Below are positions 12,938 through 23,040 of a stretch of DNA of 52,123 nt, in pieces. The position numbers and the translations under genes are program-made. Source of the DNA: Neonectria sp. B-13 (Eukaryota > Ascomycota > Sordariomycetes > Hypocreales > Nectriaceae); assembly GCA_002682825.1 (NCBI GenBank), contig NOKP01000044.1, positions 197,662 through 249,784 on the forward strand, in the 5' to 3' direction. Within the stretch, counting starts at the first letter, position 1, and the number at the start of each line of letters is the position of its first letter. Under the pieces are notes generated by a model. That model saw only the letters and a list, made by a program, of their open reading frames with translations, was not told the DNA's origin and searched no databases.

Positions 12938-15900
12938 TTAGCAGTAGTAGGTATAGAGGAGATAACTATTTAACTTAGTAGCTAAGACTGTACACTTATA
13001 TTGAATGTATATAAGTAGGTTCAACTGTACTAAGTGAACAAATAGGCTGATCATAGAAGGGACTTGCTTGCATGTAGAGTGAGATGGCTGTTTCTGTGTA
13101 TTGTTAAGTACGGCTGGCTTGTTAATACTAGCTATACTATTAGTAGTAGCAGTAATAGTTGCATCTAAGGCGCTATCCAAACTCACTTAAAGGTTATTAC
13201 TAGTCTCTAGAGAGCTACTAGGAGAGGGTGAAGCAATTCTTGTATGTTTCTAAGCGCTATAGGACTTTAGGGATACTATTAAAGTCTCTATGTCCTTATA
13301 GTACTGTTTCTATAACTGTAGTTCCTCTCTTATAGTTCTATCTACTATTATAACTGCCTTAGACTGGCTCTGTATATGGATGGATCTTTCTTGTTGGCTA
13401 CCCTAAAGGAAGGCATGCTAATCTTTAGATACCTTTGTGTATATATAGAGCAATGAGGGCTGCAGGTGATCTAGGAAAGCACTGTTGAGACCATAGGTAG
13501 TATGCCACTGTATAGGCTGATGGCTGCTCTACCATACGTATACCACATTTTCAGTTCCGTGATTGGTTCTATCATTAAAACAATTGAAGTGGGTGGCAGC
13601 TGTTTGAACATATTGTTCTATGATTGTGATTAATACCTGTTGATATAATTGGGCTCTAAACCCAGAGGGAATTCCTAGTACTATAGTGCAATATCACTAA
13701 AGTTCCTATATAAAAGTTAATATAGTCTAGAAACTCGATCATTAGCCTATCTATACTATAGGGGTAAAGAGGAGAGTTTTTTTACTAGTATAGGAGAAAC
13801 ATTTACATAGAATCACTTAAGCAAGGGGCTGAATGTAGACAAGGTATCTGAATATGAGCCTTAAGACCGGTATAGAAAAGAAGCGTACAACATAGAACTC
13901 ATTATTGGTCACTAGGCAGGCTTTGTGATGTCGCACTATTGAGCATATCTTTGCTCCTCATACGCAAATCTCTCTTGACTGCAAAGTGCTATTATATTGC
14001 CCTAGCATCAATAGCTCAGAGATCTACACCCACCAACCCCCATTAATATTTATAAGCACCATTAGTGTCTTAAGGAATCCATCATACGCATCCAGATATG
14101 ACTGAGCGGCTACAACGTCCTATGTGCCTTGATCTTTAGTGTATATCTTGAGCAGGCCATCAACCGAGGAGACACATGCCCTCATAAATAGTTCTAGATA
14201 CGTATCCCCCAACTTATTAATGGGATCAGAGACAAAGGAGTATCCCGGCGTGGCCGTGGAGATCCTATCTCGGATATGTTGGAGATCGATATCGTCAGGC
14301 TCCTAGTCGTACATTAAGCGCTTACAGTGGATAGTGGCTGTTTCGTATACCTCGTGTGCTAGGCCACGGAAGTTCTCCATCGTCAGCTGATGCATACTGT
14401 CCCAGGAAAGCACCTTGCCATCATCGCTCCAGTGGAAGTGATACGTTGGCCCCTGGGATCGCCGCAGAGCGTTGCCATACGATAGAAGACTTAGAAACTC
14501 GCCCATCAGCGATAGCGTCCCATCATACATTTTCTCCTGGCGGGCAGCATTAAGTGCTTTGAGCTGCCCGTATCGTAGTCTCGACGAAATACCGATGTAA
14601 TGATGCGGAAAGCAAGGCAATACTGCCTCGAGAAAGACCAGGCGTGAACAGTAGATCAGTCTTGCCAGTACCGGGGTAAACCGAGCAGGCGGCAGGTATT
14701 GATCACCACTGGGCTGCGATAAGCCGCGCAAACCGCTGGAATATACCAACATGGTCGAACTCGCCGTTCCGTCCTTGAAGTCCTCGGTGACCATGTAATA
14801 GCATAAGGAAAGCACGGCATCAGCGGCCGGATCGTCACACTCAAGCTCGGGGTTGTTTGTGGACAAGCGCGTAGACGATGTAGCATCAGAATCATCATCA
14901 TCATCATCATCATCTGTCTCAGTTTCGCCCTCTGCGTCATTTCTGCCATCTTCATCTCCTTCCTCGTCTTCTTCCACCTCACTCTCATCGCTTTCATAAT
15001 CGGTTTCGCCGTATGACTGATCTACAGCAGGTAGGCTTGTGGAATTTTCCTCCTCCTTCTAGATGGGATCTAACTACAGTCGGCTCAAGGCCTCCCATTG
15101 TGATCTAGATAGTGTTTGTCTCATGATCGCCCTTACTATCCGTGGTAACAGTTAGAGTATCCAAAGCCAAAAGCAGAGGCAATATTTCATCTCTTTCCTA
15201 TACACCTGCTCTAAAGTTGACCTTAATACCAGCTCAAAAGGCGATTTGTAAGGACGATCCGGAAATTTCCCACGAAGCCATCTTCGCAAACACACATCAG
15301 TACATCTGGCCGTCTCGCCGCATCGATCAAAGAGGCGATCGAGTGCTGCCAAGATTACAACAAGTCTGCGCTCATCTCTAGCTGGACTATACAGCGTTTC
15401 CCCATTGTGAACTCCCAGCTGGTAAGCTTGATCAGCCGTATAGGGCAACTGCATTAGAGATACGAGAATGTTGCAGTGCGCTTTGCCAAAAGTTTCCTCC
15501 CAGCCGGTACGTTGCATCCAGTTTGTTAACAAGACCGATGAAGTAGGTGTACTAAGGTCGACTGATCTTTGCTCGCCTAACTGCTTGTCTAAACGCCCAC
15601 ATTCTTCTGTAAAGTAGCTGCTGAGCAAATGTCTTAATGGCATTAGGACTAGCTTATAGGAGAGCCCTCCTAGATAAAAACGTTAAGCTTGGACTCTTAC
15701 TGTCAATAACAATCCATAATCATTGAACATCCTTAACTGCCTAGCTTTGGAAAAGAAGCCCTTCCTGGATGTAGTCTTAGAGCCAGTAGTGCTTCTGTCT
15801 AACAGCAAGTTTGATCTTATCTTTGTATTTAATCTTTATATGTACGATAAGTACTTTATTATTTGTCAAACATAGACTATAGTACTTATAAGCCAAGCTA

Positions 15901-16094
15901 CACTGGATTGCTAGGTACGGATGAGGCTTGGATCCATTAGGTTGTAAGGGGAGGCTCTCTGGATCTGGTAGGCTCAGAGAGCAAATAAGAGCTTTAAGGC
16001 TGCGGTAAGTATGTTTGCTTACGTTATGCTTATCACCCAAGTATTGCAGTGCACATTTGGGGTGAATGGCAAAACAGCATTCTTTACAGATCAT
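12938..16094 (-). pseudogene. Decayed DUF3505 / telomere-linked-helicase-type gene (N-terminal part)
   Basis: Reading the minus strand in consecutive blocks gives one protein family. 16,094-15,777 has the DUF3505-type finger (C-x2-C near the start, ...HPKCALQYLGDKHNVSKH..., SLSLPDPESLPL). 15,643-15,152 has TGWEETFGKAHCNILV, then ALDRLFDRCGETARCTDV and RRWLRGKFPDRPYKSPFELV. 14,977-14,303 has an acidic tract (eight Asp), LARLIYCSRLVFLEAVLP and HWSDDGKVLSWDSMHQLTMENF. It continues past a Trp-to-stop change into IRDRISTATPGYSF and YLELFMRACVSSVDGLLK (to ~14,100), then HTTYGLNSAFLDHLQPSLL near 13,490. These blocks are typical of the region ahead of RecQ helicases in fungal telomere-linked or dispersed helicase elements and of OrsD-like proteins. 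At least several stops occur at Trp positions. The helicase part itself is not visible. Confidence 0.65.
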
Positions 16095-16343
16095 GGCAGG
16101 CTCGGGCTGGTTATAGAGTAAATCAAGCCTATTGAGTTTCTGAGTGTATTTCTATGATAGTATGGCTGTACCTTCCGCCGAAGATGTAAAATCAGACATA
16201 CTTGAGTTATAATGACGTTTCCTGTCTGATTGTTGTAGAGTAGTAGTACGATGAGTTCTCTTCGATCTACGTGCCCTAAGGGGGAGGGAGAGGCCGTTTC
16301 TTTAAAAGGAGCTCTACAAGGATGGCACAGGCCCTCTGGAAGA

Positions 16344-16473
16344 GAAGTGCGGCGCGTTTCGCGTTCGAGGTAAACATGCTAGAAGTAGAAGTGCGGCGCG
16401 TTTCTTGGGGTAAGACCAGGGGCAGAGATGTACGAATGATGATTGGTCTAAAAAGGGAAGTGCGGCGCACTTC
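16344..16473. repeat. Three copies of a GC-rich 17-bp motif upstream of the NLR gene
   Basis: The motif gaagtgcggcgcgtttc occurs at 16,344-16,360 and 16,388-16,404. A third copy at 16,457-16,473 reads gaagtgcggcgcacttc, which is an inverted repeat with 7-bp arms around ggc. Spacing is 44 and 69 bp, all on the plus strand, 210-340 bp before the NLR start. It could be a protein-binding cluster in the promoter or a small repeat; nothing proves either. Confidence 0.55.
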
Positions 16474-16682
16474 TGCCGTGCATGCTTGAGTAGGCGATAG
16501 TGACTCTGCCTAGCGAGCTCGCCACGATAATCCAGAACGGATTCGCCCTTCTGCGCACAATCCACGACTGTTCCGCGAGCCCGACGAAAGCCAGCACGTC
16601 TCGCGGAGCCGACGTAAGAACTTGGTCTATCAGCTAACCTTCCGACTGAGATTGTGACGATAAATGTGGAGCGGAGTCCAAG

Positions 16683-19600
16683 ATGAGCTTCGGTTTCAGC
16701 TTTGGGGACTTCGTCACGGCAATCAACCTCACCACTAAGATCCGAAAGGAATTCATCGACGCGCCGAGTCAATTCAAGGATATCTCTGATGAGTACGGAT
16801 TCGCATAGAGAATTTGAGCAATGCTAACCATTTTCCATCGAACAGAGTCAGAAACCTCTCGATCGTCCTTCGAGATATTGAAACCTTTTCGGAACGGGAG
16901 CTTAGCAGCCAACAAAGCAATGAGCTCAAAGAGATCGCGAACGGCTGCCGGAACGTGCTCGAGACGCTAGAACGAACGCTTAACAAATATAGCGAGCTAC
17001 AGCCTGGAAGTGAGAATATTCGAAAGAGGATGAAGAGAGTGTGGAAGAGGTTTAAATGGGAGCCGGGCGATATACGCGATTTGCGGAGTCGTATGGTGGC
17101 GAACATTACTCTCTTGAACCAGTTCCAAGGAAGCATTGCCAGGTAGTCGCAAATTGCCTCCCATATTGACCTCCACTAATGCCTCTCCAGTCAAGCGTCT
17201 CGGGCTACAAAGGCCGGTGTGGACCGCCTCAATGAGCGCCAGGACAGTGGAGAGCGTCGCGAAGAGCAGCAGATAATTATAGACTGGCTCACCACAATCG
17301 ATTATGCTTCTCAACAGAACGACTTCATCAGTCGACAACAGGCAGGAACGGGACAATGGCTTCTAGAATCGGCAGAGTTCCAGGATTGGCTGGGGACCGG
17401 CAAGAAAACACTATTTTGTTCAGGCATGCCCGGCGCGGGAAAGACGATTCTTACATCAATTGTGGTCGACCAGCTCCTTACACAATTCCCTGACGATCAA
17501 ACGACTGGCATTGCGTACATCTATTGCAATTTCCGGCGGGAAAATGAGCAGAAGGCTAATGACTTATTGACAAGTTTGCTAAAAACAGCTAGCCCAACGG
17601 CAATGTTCTCTGCCGAGCAGCGTGAAGGAAATGTATGATCGACACAAGACTAACCGGACACGGCCATCATTCAATGAAATCTCAACAACCCTCCAGTCTG
17701 TGGCGGCTATGTATTCTAGAATCTTCATTGTTGTCGACGCGCTCGATGAGTGCCAAGCATTCGATGGCTGCCGAACGAGGCTCCTAGCAGAGATCTTCAA
17801 CATTCAGGCTAAGTCTGGAGCGAATGTCTTTGCGACTTCGAGGCTGATCCCGGAGATTACTAAGAAGTTCCAAGGGAGCACTCTGCTGGAGATTCGTGCC
17901 AGTGGAAAAGACGTACGAAGATATCTTGATGCCAACATGTTCCGAATGCCGGACTTCATCTGTCGTAGTCCGGAACTGCAAGAGGAAATCAAGACTAGGA
18001 TTGCCCAGTCGGTGCAGGGAATGTGCGTCGTTTCTATCTACCCCTGAGATAGGACGCTAATGAATTCCCAGGTTTCTCCTTGCTCAGCTTCTTCTTGATT
18101 CCTTGATCGAGAAGATATCACTGAAAGCTGTTCGAGCGGTTCTGAATAACCTACCCACCGGATCAGACGAAGACGTATATAATCATGTGTATAAGGACGC
18201 GATGGAGCGAATCAAAGGACAGGGTCGAGACCAGGCAGACCATGCTAAGCAGGTTCTGTCATGGATAACCCACGCAAAGAGGCCACTCACTATATTGGAA
18301 CTTCAGCATGCTCTTGCAGTAGATCAAGCTGACTCTGACCTGGATAAGGATGGCCTGCCACATATCGAAGATATGCTTTCGGTGTGTGCTGGGTTAGTTA
18401 CCGTCGACAAAGAGAGCAGCATCATCCGCCTAGTTCACTATACAACACAGCAGTACTTAGAGCGATCGCAGGATACTTGGTTCCCGAACGCGAAGGCTGA
18501 GATTGCGACAATCTGCGTTACCTACCTCTCATTCAACATCTTTGATAGTGGCTTTTGTTCAACGGACGTGGGGTTTGAAAAACGACTTTAATTATATCCG
18601 CTCTATTCTTATGCGACGCGAAACTGGGGGCATCATGTTCGTGCTGCCTCGATACAAGGGAAACAGCTGGTCCTAAGCTTTCTTGAGAGCGAAGGCAAAG
18701 TGTCAGCAGCAAGCCAAGCAATGTTCGCCACTAGACTCGGCTCATGGCACTCAGATTATAGTCAAGAAGTACCGGTACATGTAACAGGGCTACATTTAGC
18801 GGCATATTTCGGACTGGATCAAGTTATCACCACCCTGCTAAAGCGAAGTAATAGTCCTGATTCGAAAGATTCTCGCAGGCGCACGGCTCTATCATGGGCC
18901 GCCGAAAGTGGTTACGAGAAAGTTGTCGAACGTCTCCTTGACAGTCCTATCGAGGCGGACTGGAAGGACAAATATGATCGAACGCCGCTTTCATGGGCCG
19001 CTTATAACGGGCACGAGAAAATTGTTAAGCTGCTGCTTGATAAGGACGTTGACCCGGATCCCAAAGACACATACAGCGAAACCCCACTTGGAGGGGCAGC
19101 TTATAATGGGCATGAACCGGTTGTGCAACTGTTACTTTCCAATAACCGCGTTGACCCGGAATCCAAGTACAGAGCTGGGGAGACACCGCTGTGGTGGGCG
19201 GCTTACAACGGACATGAGGGGGTAGTGAGGCGTCTGCTTGCCGTTGACAACGTCGACCCTGACTCAAAGAACGTTGACCACTGTACGCCATTGTGGGCCG
19301 CAGCTTGCCATGGTCATGAGAAGGTTCTCAAGTTATTACTAGAAGAGGGCGTCGACCCGGACCCTAGAGACTATGATAATCGAAGTGCTCTGTCGGTTGC
19401 TTCAGTGCACGGGCATAAGACGATCGTCGATATGCTTCTCGCCAACGAAGAAGTCGATCCGGATTCTACCGACGAGCGTGGTAAGACGCCCTTATCATAT
19501 GCCGCCGCGTTCGGTCACAAGACTATCGTGAAAACACTCCTCACCAACGACCAAGTGGATCCAGAGTCTAAGGACGAATGGGGTCGGACACCACTGTGGT

Positions 19601-20208
19601 CGGCAGCTGGGAATGGGCACGTGGAGGTTATCGACCTATTACTCAAGAAAGGAGCCAATCCCAAAGCGAAGGATGATGACAATAGGACGTCACTATGGTG
19701 GGCGGCTGTGCACGGACACGATGCCGTCGTCAAGTTGCTGCTGCAGCACGGAATTGACCCGGGAACGACAGACGACTTAAGTTTGACACCACTGTCGTTT
19801 GCGGCCGGTAAGGGGCATAAAGCTGTTGTTGAACTGCTGCTCGCCGATGACCGAGTCTGGCCTGACTCTAAGGACAAGTGGGGCGGGAGCCCATTGTTTT
19901 GGGCAACGGTGAACGGCCATGAATCAATCGTCGAGCTCCTTTGCGAGAAAGCAGTTCAAGCTGATCGAACAGACGAGCTTGATTTGGCGCCACTGATGAA
20001 GGCGGCCGTAGAGGGTAACGAGGCAGTCGTCGAGTTGCTTCTTTCAAAGGCTGCCGTTGATATGTTGTTAATGCGGGCTACCAGCCAAATGGACCCTGAC
20101 GTCCTTAACACCCTCCTCCTGAAATACCCACAATGGCAATATTCAGACTCTATCAGGATCAGACCGGCTAGCCAGAGGTCCGAACTACCAGTCAGAGAGC
20201 CACTGTAA
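16683..20208 (+). pseudogene. NACHT-ankyrin NLR-type (STAND) gene, four exons, two lesions
   Basis: Exons are 16,683-16,792, 16,846-17,142, 17,191-18,022 and 18,072-20,208. Introns of 53, 48 and 49 bp have GT..AG ends and CTAAC/CTAAT-like branch sites. Order: an N-terminal helical domain (MSFGFSFGDFVTAINL start) as in fungal STAND proteins; a NACHT NTPase with Walker A GMPGAGKT at 17,423-17,446 and a Walker B-like VVDALDECQ near 17,730-17,757; a winged-helix-like segment; then 13 ankyrin repeats from about 18,790. Two defects are visible: a run of five A at 17,581-17,585 where four keep frame, and an in-frame TAA at 18,589-18,591, possibly a former CAA. Removing one A makes the exon sum 3,375 nt, an exact multiple of three (1,124 residues with the stop read through). 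Such proteins act in self/non-self recognition and programmed cell death. A sequencing error at the homopolymer is possible; the stop is not so easily explained. Confidence 0.9.
16793..16845 (+). other. Intron 1 of the NLR gene
   Basis: It starts GTACGG and ends AACAG, with gctaac as branch site near 16,823. Removing it joins ...ISDE to VRNLSIVLRDIE, the usual continuous sequence in this family. Without removal an in-frame TAG follows directly. Confidence 0.85.
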
Positions 20209-20730
20209 CAGCCCCCTAGCTAGGCACCACTGAACAGATAGAAATATGGCTCCAAGCCACTCGTTAAATTGAAGAAATTAAGAGCTTTCCTATGACTTCC
20301 TTTGCAACCTGCTAATGAACCGTCCAAGAGCTGTTGCGCCACAACAAGGGGCTCAGGGAAGAGCTGATGCGACTCAGGGGGAATATGGGAGTGCCAATGA
20401 CTTCATCACCTTGCTCTGCACCAGGTCTAACTCCACGACAGCTCTCGTTGCCAAACGAGCTCTTGTTAACGTCAACAGTCTACAATGGCAACCCCAGCAC
20501 TGGTAGCGATGCCATTGCTAGCCCTCGCGGATCACCATTCCTCGGCGACTACAACTTCTTCTCCGACTGCAGCCAACAACTGTGAATCCTGGCCATCACA
20601 GTACGATTCCCCAAGGACTTCTTCTACTCAACGTGAGGCCTGGCGAGGAGGTTAGTCACACTCAGTGTCTAGACGCCGGGTTCCGCCTCAGCCATCCTCC
20701 GCTGCAGCCCGGCACTCCCCAGCGCTGCCG
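20209..20730. other. Region after the NLR gene, possible gene fragment
   Basis: The NLR stop overlaps the text tgtaacagccccc, which resembles an LTR start (TGTAACAG...), so the gene end may be a transposon junction. An 83-codon frame at 20,334-20,585 has a charged helical start (LRHNKGLREELMRLRG when extended upstream) and Ser/Pro-rich text after it, as in coiled-coil regulators, but I do not recognise a family and there is no complete gene. The segment may be a fragment carried by a repeat. Confidence 0.35.
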
Positions 20731-20851
20731 TCAAGTCAAGTTGACTTGAGTAAGTTTGGGCTTGCTGGCACTCAAGCAAGTCAAGTTGAGGGGTTCTGTC
20801 AAGTCAAGTAAGTCAAGTAGGACCCCCCAATAACTTGACTTACTTGAGACA
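20731..20851. repeat. Cluster of CAAGT/ACTTG repeats, direct and inverted
   Basis: Within 120 bp the words caagtcaag, caagtaagtcaag, cttgacttgag and cttgacttacttgag recur on both strands; the left gtcaagtcaagttgacttga is itself a palindrome-like block, and the right part is the inverse of gtcaagtaagtcaagt. Such subterminal arrays are common in hAT-type transposon ends, but no transposase belongs to it here. Confidence 0.6.
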
Positions 20852-21303
20852 TTAGATATTATTCCTGAGGATGGCTGTTTACTGGAGAGGTTTATACAAT
20901 GCAAGAGACGCGGCTTTGTTCGTGATATCAACCCATGTCGCGTTCCTTATATAATCCTCCAACTTGCTTTTTCCAATTTGTCTTCATTCTTCTCCTCTTT
21001 ACTTACCTCTTCCTTTCTATGCTCTCTATTCTATCTTAAATGGGATTATAGTAAGGAAAAGCGGCGGTTAGGAATGGCAGTTTATTTTTATGATTAAGCG
21101 TTATTCACTACAGCTCCTCAGAACTGCCTGTTCTTAACCTAAGATACATAGCGTAGGAACCAAAGGAAGATATAGAGTAGAGTGGCAGCTAATCGTCTAG
21201 TGTAGTGGCTGATAGAGAAGTGGCTGGTGGAAATGTGGCTACGTGCTTGGTTTTAATTGGCTGAGCATAAATGAATACTACTAGGGTGCTAGAAAATGAA
21301 CTC
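20852..21303. other. Non-coding spacer before the Tc1-type element
   Basis: A pyrimidine-rich tract lies at 20,945-21,040, followed by text with several gtggctg words at 21,180-21,265. No gene, RNA or repeat boundary could be supported. Confidence 0.4.
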
Positions 21304-22692
21304 TACAATGGCGTGCAAAAGTTCCGACAATTTCCCGATTTCCCCGCTCCGGCCTCACAAGCCGCGACGCAACCGTATCATCACAGTAACTTCATCATAC
21401 AATAATTCAATAACATCATGCCTCGGGTCTATCAAAAAACACATCATAGCCCTCACAAGAGGACGAAGATTGTATACATGTACAAATCTGGTATTTCCCT
21501 CAATCAGATCGCTGCCCAGGAAGGAGTTACGAAGCATGCAATATTTGGCCTTGTCCACCGGTACAAGGACCAAAACAGCGCAAAGAGTAATCTAGCGCTA
21601 GGCGGCCAACCATCCTTACTTCTAGGGATAAAAGTCACATCCTTAGAATTATTGATTAAGACCCTTTTATCACATATAGCCGGCTTCTTCGTGAGAGTGG
21701 TATTCGCTGCTACAGGACGACTTTAACGCGGTGGTTGATTAAGAAAGGCATTCAATACTACCTCACAAGCAGATGCCCCTTTCTTAGTGAAGCTGCAGCT
21801 GAAAAGCGCTGAAATTTCGTACAGAGATATGTCAATGAAGATGCTAGCTTTTGGCATACTTGGATCTTCTCAGATGAGGTCTCAATTGCTTGTAGTGACG
21901 GCGAAAGAAGGCAGTAGGCCTTCTTAAAATATGTAAGTTAGATACTCTATCTTTGGATCCCAATTCTAACCGCATCTAGGGCAAAAGACTCATGAAAAAG
22001 AATGTACAGTCTAAAAAGAAGCCAATAAGGCATTCACATATGTTTTTTAGTGCCTTTACTATCGATAGAGCCCTAGATTTGGTATGCTTAGCTGGGGACC
22101 TTAATGCAGACTGCAGTGGTGTCATAGGCCGGATTATCTTAGAATGCCTTCAGCAGTATCTTCCGGAAATCATAAAGGAAGGGATGATATTCCAGCATGA
22201 TAACGGACCTACGTTTAAAAGTCATTTGGTCCAGCGGTGGCTGCGTAGTTACGCACACAGTAAGGGCATCATGCTCGTGGAATGGCCCCCATACTCACCT
22301 GATCTCAATCCGATTGAGAATCTATGGGCAATACTAAAGGAACGGATCTGTAACAGATACCTGGACCTTGTAGAGCTTCCGAAGAATTCGGCTGCAAAAG
22401 ACCGCTTAATTGAGTGTGCAAAGGAGCTTTGGCATAAGATTGAAGATGAAGTGTTCGAAAGTCTGCTAGATTCAATGCCCCAGTGAATGCAAGCGGTCAT
22501 TGACGCAGATAGCTGGTACACTAAATATTGATATATATCATCGTAATCTCTAGTTTCCAGGCTTCAAATTTATCTAGCTTGTGATTTAATATGATATTAT
22601 TTGGGTGCACAATGGCAGGTTGAAGACTGGGTCATGATCAGGGAGATTTGGGTGGATCCGGAGATTGTCGGAACTTTTGCACGCCCACTGTA
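21304..22692 (+). mobile_element. Tc1/mariner-type DNA transposon with TA target duplication
   Basis: The left end TA + caatggcgtgcaaaagttcc and the right end (reversed) TA + cagtgggcgtgcaaaagttc are terminal inverted repeats; they match for about 28 bp, to ...ccgacaat, with an indel and one or two differences. TA flanks both ends, the usual Tc1/mariner target. The 1.39-kb size and a single transposase gene on the plus strand fit an autonomous element. The transposase is broken, so the copy cannot move by itself. Confidence 0.9.
21418..22486 (+). pseudogene. Tc1-type transposase, frameshifted with stops
   Basis: It starts MPRVYQKTHHSP with an HTH region (SGISLNQIAAQEGVTKHAIF). A frame change occurs between about 21,600 and 21,630; the text then continues RLLRESGIRCYRTTLTRWLI, with stops near 21,657 (TAA), 21,811 (TGA) and 21,916 (TAG). 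A 47-bp intron-like stretch at 21,933-21,979 has GTAAGT, TCTAAC and CTAG. Catalytic blocks remain: IFSDEV (first Asp), FQHDNGPTF (second Asp) and WPPYSPDLNPIENLW (Glu). I count 38 residues between second Asp and Glu, not the 34 usual for Tc1. Most stops fit C-to-T or G-to-A changes at Trp or Gln codons, a mild RIP-like pattern. Confidence 0.85.
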
Positions 22693-22779
22693 CCCCCGGG
22701 AAAGTGGGGCTTGAATATGAACTCTAGTACGTAGAGTTCTGAGGTTACAGCATCTGTAGGGTAGTCATATGATCACCTT

Positions 22780-22987
22780 AATGGTCAACAGACAGCTCGC
22801 CTAACTCTTGCCAGCTGTAGCCCGAACAGGAAGGCAGTCAAGGAAAGGAGATATCCCCTGAACACCACAGAGATAGCCCAGGGGGGACAAGGAGAGACAC
22901 AATACAAGTCATCTGAGTGCCACGCTAGTTTTCTGACATTATGGTTCTGCCAGTTGTAACTGCCTGGTCCCAACCTGGGCTGTAACA
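22780..22987. repeat. Dispersed repeat copy 2 joined to a gypsy LTR end
   Basis: 22,790-22,938 matches about 50-198. 22,940-22,987 (ttctgccagttgtaactgcc ... ggctgtaaca) matches the last ~48 bp of both gypsy LTRs before their RIP damage (1,400-1,447 and 10,352-10,399). No C-to-T damage is visible here, so this copy shows what the LTR end looked like originally. It may be a solo or internally deleted LTR of the same family. Confidence 0.7.
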
Positions 22988-23040
22988 TAATTCCATTACC
23001 AAAAAGTTAGCATTAAGCCTCTTTACTAAATCGAATTGAG

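Noticed and set aside
14656..14997. Frame with a run of Met residues on the minus strand
   Set aside because: It is the shifted frame of the Asp-repeat (GAT/ATG) tract of the helicase-type pseudogene.
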